The position numbers were made by a program, and so were the translations under genes. DNA of 64,000 nt from Nonomuraea sp. SYSU D8015 (lineage in GTDB: Bacteria; Actinomycetota; Actinomycetes; Streptosporangiales; Streptosporangiaceae): the NCBI RefSeq assembly GCF_008065375.1, contig NZ_VJYI01000025.1, forward strand, positions 62,001 to 126,000, written 5' to 3'. Below, piece after piece: positions 8,070-17,500 of the stretch (positions are counted from its first letter, which is position 1; each line of letters begins with the position of its first letter). The notes beneath the pieces were generated by a model. The model did not search any database, was not told the DNA's origin, and worked only from the letters and a program-made list of their open reading frames with translations.

Positions 8070-11000
8070 ATGAAATTCCACTTACTCGGCCAGATGACGG
8101 TCATCGCGGACGACGGCTCCGTGCCGCTGCCCTCGATGCGCCAGCGGATCCTCTTGGCGCTGCTCATCTCCAGGCCGGGACACGCCGTCTCCGCCGAGAC
8201 GCTGGCGGACGCCCTGTGGCAGGAACCGCTCGGGCCGCGCTCCCGCAAGAACCTGCAGGTGCTGGTGCACAGGCTGCGCAGGGCCCTGGGCGACCCCGCC
8301 AGGATCCGGCACGACCACTCTGGCTACATGCTGGCCGCCCGCGCCGACGAGGTGGACGTCTGGCACTTCGCGGAGCTGGCCGGGCGGGGCGGCAGGGCGC
8401 TCCGCGGAGGCGACGCGGTTGGGGCGGCCGCCCTGCTGGACGAGGCGCTCGCGCTGTGGCGGGGCCCCGCCTTCGCCGGCCTCGATGAAGCGGCTCCGCT
8501 CGCCGAGGCCGCCGCCAGGCTCGACCAGGACCGCAGGCGCGCCGTCTCCGACCGCGCCGACGCCGGGTTCGCGATGGGCGAGCACGCCGACCAAATCCCC
8601 GCGCTGACGGCGCTGCTCGCCGAGGACCCCCTGGCCGAGGCCACCGCGGCCCGCCTGATGCTGGCGCTGTACCGGTCAGGCCAGCGGCCGGAGGCCCTCG
8701 ACATCTACCGGCGCACCCGCACCCTGCTGGCGCGGGAGCTCGGGCTCGAACCAGGCCCGCAGCTGCGCGCCCTGGAGAGCGCGATGCTGCGCGGCGAGCC
8801 CGACGTCGCCCTGACCGCGCCTAGGGCGTCCTCACCCTACGGAGGCTTACACGTCGGCGGATTCCCGTCCGCGGCGGCGCGGCGGGAGGCCGGAGCGGCG
8901 ACCGGCGGCACCGCGCGGCCCGCCAGGCCGCGTCCGGAGCCCGTGCCGCACCTGCTGCCCGCCGTCGTAGGCGACCTCACCGGGCGTGACCGCGAGCTGG
9001 CCGAGATCCTCGCTGTGCTGCGTTCCCAGCCGGTCCTCGCGCCGGTGATCTGCGGGATTTCCGGCATGCCCGGCGTGGGCAAGACCGCTCTGGCCGTACG
9101 GGCCGCCCACGAGGCGCGGGACGACTTCCCTGACGGCCGTCTGTACGTGAACCTGCGCGGCGCCGGGCCACGGCCGGTCGACCCGCGCGACGCGCTGGCC
9201 AGGTTCCTGCGCGCGCTCGGCATGCCCGGCACGGCGATCCCCGACACGACCGACGAGCGGGCCGAGATGTTCCGCGCCCGGCTGTCCGACCGGCGGGTCC
9301 TGGTGATCCTGGACGACGCCGCCGACGAGGCGCAGGCCGAACAGCTCATCCCGGCGGGCGCGGGCTGCGCGGCGATCGTCACCAGTCGCGCCGGGCTGAC
9401 GGCGCTGCCCGGGGCACACCGGCTCGCCCTCGGCGTCCTGGGCACCGACGCCGCTGTGCGACTGCTGAACACGATCACCGGGAGAGACGGGCTGGACGCC
9501 GAGGGGACGACCGCGGCCAGGCTGGCCGAGCTGTGCGGGCACCTGCCGCTGGCGCTGCGGATCGCGGGCGCCCGGCTGGCCGCGCGGCCGCACTGGCCGG
9601 CCGACCGGCTCCTGTCCAGGCTCGCCGCCGAGCACGATCGCCTCAACGAGCTCACCCACGGTTCGCTTTCGGTACGGGCCAGCCTCGCGCTGGGCTACTC
9701 GGGGCTCGCCGAGCCGGTCCGCGCGCTGTTCCGCCGCCTCGGGCTGGTGGAGGCCCCCGACTTCGCCGGCTGGGTGGCCGCGGCGCTGCTCGGCACCGGG
9801 TCCCGCGAGGCCGAGGACGTGCTGGAGAGGCTGCTCGACGCACAACTGGTGGAGTACGCGGGCGTGGACCACGTCGGGGAGGCCCGCTACCGCATGCACG
9901 ACCTGGTGCGGCTGCACGCCAGGGAACGCGGGGCGGCCGACGAGCCGCCGGGCGCGGCCGAGGCGGCGCTGACCCGGCTGACCGGGGCGTATCTCGCGTT
10001 GGCCGAGCAGGCACACAGGCGCCGGTACGGCGGCGACTACACGGTGCTGCACGGCAGCGGCCCCCGCTGGGACGTCGGCGAGGCCACGTCCCAGCGTCTC
10101 CTCGCCGATCCGATGGCCTGGCTGCGCAGCGAGCGGCTCGGCCTGGTCACCGCGGTGGAGCAGGCGGCCCGGCTCGGGCTGAGCGAGACGTGCTGGGATC
10201 TGGCGATGACTGCGGTCACTCTGTTCGAGGCCCAGGGGTTGTTCGACGACTGGCGCCGCACCTCGGAGACCGCGCTGGCGGCCGCGATCGGCGCCGGGGA
10301 CGTGCGCGGCGAGGCGGCGATGCGGCACTCGCTGGGCACGCTGGCCATCTTCCGGCAGCGTCACGGCGAGGCCCGGCCGCACTTCGAGGCCGCGCTTCCG
10401 CTGTTCGAGTCGATGGGCGACCGGCACGGACAGGCGCTGACGCTGCGCAATGCGGCGCTCATCGAGCGGGTCGAGGGACGCGCGGACGCCGCGCTGGGCC
10501 GCTACGAGCGCGCGCTGGCGATGCTGCGCGAGGTGGGCGACCGGCACGCGGAAGCGCATGTGCTGGGCAGCATCGCCCAAATCCACATCGAGCACGACCG
10601 CCCTGGCCGGGCCGCTCCACTGCTCGAGACGGGTCTGGCCGTCTACCGGGAGCTCGGGGATGAACGCGGGGCCGCGCAGATCCTCAACCGCATGGGAGCC
10701 CTGTATCTCGGCGAGGGCCGGGCGACGCAGGCCGAGGCCGTCTACCGGCAGGTGACCACGGCGTCCCTGAAGGCAGGCGACCGGATCGGCCAGGCTCACG
10801 GGCTGCTGGGCACGGGCGAGGCGCGGCTGCTGGCAGGGGACCTCGACGGAGCGGAGGGACTGCTCGACGCGGCCCTGGCCCTGGCCACGGAGGTCGGAGA
10901 GCCGTTCGTGGCGGCCCGCGCCCGGCTGGCGGCGGGCCGCCACGCCGTCGAACGGCACGACCTGGAATCGGCGCACGCGCTGCTGCGGGAGGCGGCCCGC

Positions 11001-11099
11001 GGGTTCTCCGAAATCGGCATGTCCGTCTGGCACGGCAGGGCCCTGCAAGCGCTCCACGCCCTCGACGCCGAGCCGACCCCTCCCCCGCAGCCGCTCTGA
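8070..11099 (+). CDS. SARP/AfsR-family regulator with NB-ARC ATPase and TPR domains
   Basis: A 1009-residue AfsR-like activator. Domains in order: an OmpR-type winged helix (about 1-90, beginning MKFHLLGQMTV), a bacterial transcriptional activation domain (about 95-240, ending TRTLLARELGLEPGPQLRALE), an NB-ARC/STAND ATPase with P-loop GMPGVGKTALA (about 332) and Walker B VLVILDD (about 410), and C-terminal TPR repeats (about 720-990). Such proteins bind direct repeats near promoters and switch on secondary metabolism or development when ATP-bound. The ATG at 8070 is preferred over 8022 because it starts exactly at the conserved DNA-binding domain and has GGAG upstream. It converges on a small secreted-peptide gene; targets are unknown. 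Confidence 0.92.
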   Translation: MKFHLLGQMTVIADDGSVPLPSMRQRILLALLISRPGHAVSAETLADALWQEPLGPRSRKNLQVLVHRLRRALGDPARIRHDHSGYMLAARADEVDVWHFAELAGRGGRALRGGDAVGAAALLDEALALWRGPAFAGLDEAAPLAEAAARLDQDRRRAVSDRADAGFAMGEHADQIPALTALLAEDPLAEATAARLMLALYRSGQRPEALDIYRRTRTLLARELGLEPGPQLRALESAMLRGEPDVALTAPRASSPYGGLHVGGFPSAAARREAGAATGGTARPARPRPEPVPHLLPAVVGDLTGRDRELAEILAVLRSQPVLAPVICGISGMPGVGKTALAVRAAHEARDDFPDGRLYVNLRGAGPRPVDPRDALARFLRALGMPGTAIPDTTDERAEMFRARLSDRRVLVILDDAADEAQAEQLIPAGAGCAAIVTSRAGLTALPGAHRLALGVLGTDAAVRLLNTITGRDGLDAEGTTAARLAELCGHLPLALRIAGARLAARPHWPADRLLSRLAAEHDRLNELTHGSLSVRASLALGYSGLAEPVRALFRRLGLVEAPDFAGWVAAALLGTGSREAEDVLERLLDAQLVEYAGVDHVGEARYRMHDLVRLHARERGAADEPPGAAEAALTRLTGAYLALAEQAHRRRYGGDYTVLHGSGPRWDVGEATSQRLLADPMAWLRSERLGLVTAVEQAARLGLSETCWDLAMTAVTLFEAQGLFDDWRRTSETALAAAIGAGDVRGEAAMRHSLGTLAIFRQRHGEARPHFEAALPLFESMGDRHGQALTLRNAALIERVEGRADAALGRYERALAMLREVGDRHAEAHVLGSIAQIHIEHDRPGRAAPLLETGLAVYRELGDERGAAQILNRMGALYLGEGRATQAEAVYRQVTTASLKAGDRIGQAHGLLGTGEARLLAGDLDGAEGLLDAALALATEVGEPFVAARARLAAGRHAVERHDLESAHALLREAARGFSEIGMSVWHGRALQALHALDAEPTPPPQPL

Positions 11100-11149
11100 C
11101 GGCGGCCCCGGCAGCGGGACGCGGACCCTCGGCCCGCGCCCGCCGTCAG
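11096..11149. terminator. Candidate bidirectional terminator
   Basis: Perfect 10-bp inverted repeat CTGACGGCGG / CCGCCGTCAG with a 34-nt GC-rich loop between the convergent SARP gene and the peptide gene. It overlaps the SARP stop codon. There is no T-tract. Confidence 0.4.
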
Positions 11150-11170
11150 GCGCTCACGGCGCCTCATTCC

Positions 11171-11341
11171 TCACACCTCGGGCGGCGCCGTCCAGTGGCT
11201 GTCGCAGCCGTCGCCGGGGCCCGGATCACACGGCAGTTTCTTGATGGGGAAGGGGAAGCCGCCGTCCGTCGTCGCCGCCGTCGCCCCCCACATCCCCGCC
11301 GCCATGACCAGCGCCAGCGCCAGCGATTTGATCTTCTTCAC
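11171..11341 (-). CDS. Small secreted peptide, two cysteines
   Basis: A 56-residue ORF starting at GTG with an excellent ribosome site (GGGAGGAAAT). It has a Lys-Lys-Ile-Lys N-region, a hydrophobic core (LALALVMAAGMWGATAA) and probable signal-peptidase cleavage near residue 22. The mature part is about 33 residues, with two Cys (CDPGPGDGCDSHW) and several Pro and Gly. No family recognised. It lies between the RHS gene (180 bp upstream, same strand) and the SARP regulator (convergent). It is not an obvious immunity protein: it is exported and very short. A peptide precursor or secreted accessory of the RHS protein are guesses. Confidence 0.65.
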   Translation of the reverse strand: MKKIKSLALALVMAAGMWGATAATTDGGFPFPIKKLPCDPGPGDGCDSHWTAPPEV

Positions 11342-11522
11342 TCGATTTCCTCCCGTTGAGTCTTGTGTGCTTGCCACGAGGGCTCCGCCTTCTGAGGCTC
11401 GCCCAGCCCCGCTGATCAGAGGGTCAGAGCCTAACCGCCCAGGCGCCTCTGGACATCTCCCAGAGCACTCGCAAAGTTGAACAGCCACCCCTTCCAGCGT
11501 TTCTCGGGAATCTTGCCGACTG

Positions 11523-14500
11523 CTAGTCGCTTCGTTTGAAGAAGGGGCCAAAGATCCTCAGCGCTCGGTAGGTGTACTTCCTCCACCCCTTGACATCCTT
11601 GGGAATCTCATCGATGGCCACGGTGGGGAAAAGCATGCGTTCCCCGTTGAGTTGATCTGGGATCACCTTCGCGGGAAACGGCGCTGTGCCGATGGTGGCG
11701 GTAAGGGTCCTGGGACGATGCGGATCCACCGCTTGCGCAACCGATTCACGATCGATTTCTCCGTCAGCGTTTCGCTTGACGACGCCTCTGTAGGGAGAGC
11801 GGCCACTCGGACAGTTGTGAACGAGGACGTCGGCGTCGCCGGCGGTCACGTAGTAGGTGTGGACGCCGTCGACCGTGAGGTTGTGGACCCGCTGGCCCGC
11901 GATCCGCTCGTGCAGACTGATCACGGAGAGTCTGGCGGCTTCGGAGGTCAGCACTATGTCACCGGTCCGAAGATCGGCGGCTTCGATCCAGCGGCCCTTG
12001 TCATCAACCCAGAACGGATGGTTGTGGGTGGCGACGACGACACCGGTGTCATCGCCCTTCGCTCCGTCGGTGTCGACGGTGATCTCCACCAGGCGCTTGT
12101 CGCCGTCGCCGATGATCGTGGCGACGACCGGGCGGGTGGAGCTCTCCCCGGTCTCGGGGTCGGTGGCGAGCACCTTGTCGCCGACCCCGACCTCCTCGAT
12201 CGGCCGGCGCGTTCCGTCGGCCATCAGCACCGCGGTGCCGGGAACGAAGCTGTTGGCGCAGGAGGTCCCGCGTTCCCGTGTCGTGGGCGTCTTCGGCCCG
12301 GACTTCCCGCCGCCGCCCGGCCTGGCGCCGCCGCCCGCGGGGCCGGCCTCCGCCTTCTTGGCGGCGTTCGCCGCCTCCTGGGCCTTCTGCCACTTGGCCA
12401 GGTCGTCCTGGTACTTGGCGGCCGCGGCGGCGGCTTCGTCTGCCTCACGCATCACCCTGCGCGCCCACTTGACGCGTTCGTACCAGGCGAGCACCGCCTT
12501 CGCGGCCCGGTACGCCGCCTTGAGCGTCTTGGCGATCTTGCCCCAGGGGACGATGCCGACGACGGCCGAGGCGCAGGCGCCGATGCTGCCGCCGAGGCAG
12601 TCGCGGACGTCGGTGAAGCCGATGATGTCGAGGATCAGCTTGCCGCCGGTCTCGATCGCGACGTCCATCCAGCTCTTCTTGAGCGTCCGCTTTGCCTCGT
12701 CCTGGTCGCCGCCGCTGGGACCCCCCGCCGGGGGCTTCGGAGGAGTATTGCCACCGCCCGACGAACCGCCGCCGGGGCTGGGGCTGTCCGGCGTGTCGTC
12801 GCATTCGCCGGGGTACATGCCGCACACCTCCCGCATGCCGGACGGATCGGTGAACGTGACCGGGTTGTTGGCGCTGTAGGCGTAGCCGTTGAGGTTCTGC
12901 GGATCCGACGGGTCGATGACCGGGTCGACCGAGATGAAGCGGCCGGTAGAGGCGTCGTACTCGCGGGCGCCGAGGTGGGTGAGCCCGATCGAGGCATCGG
13001 TCGTGCCGCCGACGAAGCCGCGCTCGGCGGGCCACGAGGCGGGCATCGTCCCGCGCGGGTTGCCGAACGGGTCGAACCGCCTGCGGGTGACCTGCAGGGA
13101 CGTGGCGTCGACGGCCATCTGCGCGGTGCCGTTGTGGTCGGGCACCAGCCAGGTGAGGCGCTGGTCGTCCGTCCTGACCGCGACGGGTTCCGCACCGTGC
13201 CCGTAATAGCGGACGGCGGTCGCCGCGGTGGCGCCGGCGGCCATCCGCAGCTCCATGCCGGCGAGGTAGAGGGTGGTGCCGGCGGGGTCGCGGCGGATGA
13301 GCCGGTTGCCGTCGGCGTCGTAGAGGAACGCGGTGGCCTTGCCGCCCTCGGTGACCTTCGTGAGCCGGCCTTCGGAGTCCCACTCCAGCCGCTGCTCGGC
13401 CGAGCCGAGCTTGCGCACCTCCATGTTGCCGGCGGCGTCGTGGGAGTACGTGTCGAGCCGGGTGCCGCCAGGACCGGTCGTGGTGGCCTGCGTCAACGCG
13501 TGCGGGTGCGGCCGGCCGGCGGCCGGGTACTCGTACTCCACGGTGGTGTCGACGGTGGCGCCGCCGAAGGCGTGCCGTGTCTCCTTGGTCCTCCCGCCCG
13601 TCTTGTCGTACTCATATGTGTGCCAATACGGGGCCGCTCCTCCGATCACGTTCGTGGCCGGCTTCGAGGCGCAGCCGTCGGTGGCGGTCCACGCCTCGCT
13701 CAGCCGCCGCAGGTGGTCGTAGGTGAAGCACTGCACGTCCGAGGGGGCGTTGCCGGCGGGCGGCGTGTCGGCGATCTTGGTGATGCTGCCGGCCTCGTCG
13801 TAGGTGTAGCGGAGGTCGGCCTGCCGCACCTGGCTCGTGGTCTCCCTGTCGGTCAGGTGGCGCAGCACCCGCCGGGTACCCTCCTCGTAGGTGTAGTCGT
13901 GCAGCACCCGTGCGCCCTCGGCGCCCCAGCGCTCCTGCAGCGGCTCGCCCCGTTTGCTGTACAGCGTGTCGCTCACGTAGGTGGCCAGGCTGGAGCGGGT
14001 CTGCACGGGCAGGCCCAGCTCGCTGTAGGTGGTGCGCACGGTCTCGGCCGGCAGGTTCCCGGCGGCGGGGTGGGTCACCGACTGCACGGTGCCGTCGAGG
14101 TTGTAGCGGGTCTTGAACTGGTAGGTGCCGCCCAGTGCGCCCTCCGCGGCGGAGGGGATCACGTAGCTGATCGCCGTCGGGCGGTACCGGACGTCGTACG
14201 CGTCGACCCTGACGGTGTAGGCCTGGCCGCCGGAGTAGCGCGTGGAGGCGACCGGGAGGCCCTTCGCCTGGGTGCCGTCGGGAAGCGTGTCGTAGGTCCA
14301 GCCGGCCAGCTTCGGTCCCGAGGCGGAGCCCTCGTGCATGGCGGTGCGCCGCCCCAGCTTGTCGTAGACGTAGGCCAGGGTGCGGCCGCGGGCGTCGGTG
14401 GTGGAGGCGACCTGGCCGAGCGCGTCGTAGGTGTAGCCGGTGGTCCCCTTGTCGGGGTCCTCGGTCTTGGACACGCGGTTGCGCAGGTCGTAGTGGGTCC

Positions 14501-17500
14501 TCCACACGTTGCCCGCGGAGTCGGTGACGGTCTCCTCCTCCCCGTTCTTCCCGTACGTGTACTTGGTGGCGTCGTATTCGCCGGTGGGCGCGTCGCCCTT
14601 GTACTGGCGCAGCTCCACGGTCCGGCCGCGGCCGTCCAGGATCGCGCTGGTGGGCGTCCCCCCACGCGGCGGGTCCACGTCCACCCGGTCGCCGTGGTAG
14701 GCGGTGGTGGTGCGCCACTTCTCCGCGCCCACCACCTTGAACACCTCGGCGGTGGTGCGGCCCAGCCCGTCGTAGGCGTAGACCTTCTGGGCGGGCACCG
14801 CGCTGTCGGCCACCCCGAGGATCGCGGTGGAGGGCGGATCGGCGTTGGCGTAGAGGTCGTTCTTCTTGGCGACCTGGCCGAGGGTGTTGTAGACGGTGTC
14901 GGCGAGCAGCCGGCCCCCGCCGTGCGCCGGCAGCTGGGTCTGCCGCAGCCGCAGCAGCCCGTCGTACAGCTCGTGGCCTGTGGTGTAGGTGCCGTCGTCG
15001 CGCAGGGTCTTGGTGGTCACGGCGACGGGGCCGTTGGTGCGCACGGTGTAGGAGAACTCTCCGTTGGGCTCCTCGGCGGTGGAGCGACCCGGCAGCCACA
15101 CCTTCGACAGCCGTCCCAGCGGGTCGTAGGCCAGCTCGGTGCGGCGGCCGTTGGCGTCCTCCTGCGCCGACATCGCCCCCCAGGCGGGTTTCAGCCAGGT
15201 GGTCTCGGTGTGGCCGAGAGGGTTGGTCGTGGTGACCTTGGTCACCGGCCCGCCGGCCGCCGGGGAGTATGCGGTGGTGGTCTTCTGATCGGCGGCGTCG
15301 TAGACCTCTGTGATCCGGCCGTAGGCGTCGTAGACACTGCGCGACACCGTCACGTACCGCGGCTGCCCGTTGTCGTAGGACTCCAGTTCCTCGACCCGGG
15401 TCAGGTCCCCCTTGCTCGGGGCGGCGCCGTGGGTGGTAGCGCCGTCGTAGAACATCCGGCCGTCGCCGATGACGTCACCTGGCCGCGTGGGCGTTTCCGT
15501 ACAGGCCACCGCCACCGTCTCGGTGCGGCTGGGCAGGGTGAGGATCCAGGCCGTGGTGTTGCGGGCGTAGCTGTAGCGGGTGCATCGGTCGTCGTCGGGG
15601 GTGGCGATGTCGCCCAGGTCGCCGAGTTCGGTGAGGACGCCGTAGGAGTCGAAGGCGCGGCGGGTCTCGGTGCGCCGCCAGGCCCCTGTGCTGATCTTGG
15701 TGCGGCCGCGCACCTTGGCGGTGTCGAGCTTGTACGCCTGGTCGCCGCCGCCGCTCGCGGTGGGGCCGTGCAGCCAGGGGTCGTTGATGGTGCCGGACTG
15801 CTCGGCTCCACCGGGGCCGTGGAGGTAGCGGGTCTCGCGTTCGAAACCGGCCAGCCTCCAGTGGTCGTCGACCTTGGCCCCTTCGGAGTCGGTGACCTGC
15901 GCGCTGCGCGTCCCGGAGGGCTGCCTGTCGCCGTGCATGCCGCGGAAGAACAAGTGCTCGGTCGCGGTCCGCTGGTCGCGGCTGTCGCCCTTGGTGACCT
16001 GCACCTTCTCGTAGCCGCGCCACTGCGACCAGGTGCGCCTCTCGTGCGGCACCAGTTCCTGGTCGTCGTAGGCCCAGGCGGGGCTGCCGAGATAGGCGTA
16101 GTCGGTCTGCACGATCGGGGAGCCGCCGGTGAGGTCGGCCTCCAGCACCTGGGTGGCGACGTACTTGTGGAACCAGTCCAGGTACGGGTCGGTCGCGCCC
16201 TCGGGCGACCAGTAGGTCGGGAAGCACCGCTTGCCGTTGGCGTGCGCCTGGGCCAGCGCGGCGCGGGTGCACTCCGGCCCGGAGTAGTTGACCGTGAGCC
16301 GCCCGCCGGTCTCGTTGTTCACGCTGCGGATGCGCCACTTCATCATCGGGGCGATGCCCTCGAGCCCGTCGACCCGGTTGGGCATCTCCACCCCGTCGAA
16401 GTCGACCGCCGGGGTGCTCGCGCTGCCGCCCACGTGTCCGGTGTGCTGGATCCTCTCCAGCCACAGCGCGGCGTTCATGTTGTCGCCGGGCTTGGGGAAG
16501 GTGTGCGTGAGCGTCCAGGAGTCGACGGGTTCGTAAGCCGTGCCGTTCCACACCTGGGTGGTGACCTTGCTCAGCCGTTTACGGGTGAAGAACGTCGGCG
16601 CGAAGTTCGTGCAGTCGGCCCCGGCGGCGCAGAGCTGGTCGGCGGGCACGTCCGGCCAGTGGGCGGCGTTGGCCGGGGTCAGCTTGGCCGGGGCGCAGTC
16701 GAAGGCGGAGGTGGGCAGGCAGCGTTCGGCGACGGTGAACTCCACGCGTGCAGTGGCCGGGGCGGTGTAGATCTGCCCGGCGCGCTGGCCGTACTCGATC
16801 CGCTCCAGGTAGCCGCCAGCTGCGTACGGCGTCTCATCAGCTGCCTTGACGTTGCGCCCGTAGTGGTTGGTTTCCTGGGCGTAGAAGTAGCTCATCGTGT
16901 TGCCGCGGGTGTCGATCACGTGGTCGAGGTTCCATCGGTATGCCTGCCGGCACCACGAGTCGGCGAAGGCGGTGCGGTTGCACGGCTCGCCCGAGTCGTC
17001 GCCGAACACCGGCGTCGTCCACGCCGATCTGGTCTCCCGCTTGCCGTCCGACCAGCCGGGGAGCCGGTTCAGCCCGAAGAAGTACTGAGTGCCGTCCGGG
17101 GCGGTGACCTTCCAGTGCTCACCCTTGTCATGGTCACCGCCGCCGTCGCCGTTGGCGGCCCCGGTCAGCTTCTCCACCCGCGAACCGTCGTCGTTCTTGG
17201 GCCGCCAGGCCCCGCTCGCGGAGTCGCGTACGAGCTCGGTGGCGCTGCCGCCCAGCATCAGCGTGGCGTTCTCCCCTGCCCAGCACTGCTCACCGGTCTT
17301 GGGCGTGACGCCGTCGTCGTTGCAGGACTTGTACTTGCGCTCGATGAACCCGCCCGGGGTGAAGTCGAACCCCTCTCCCACCCAGCTGGGCTGGTTGTTG
17401 GTGGAGGCGGTGCGGCCGTCCACGCTGCCCGCCGAGTACGTCAGCGCGAGCTGCGGGGTGGGCCCGCCCAGCGACGGCGGCGTGCGCAGCGGATACGACC

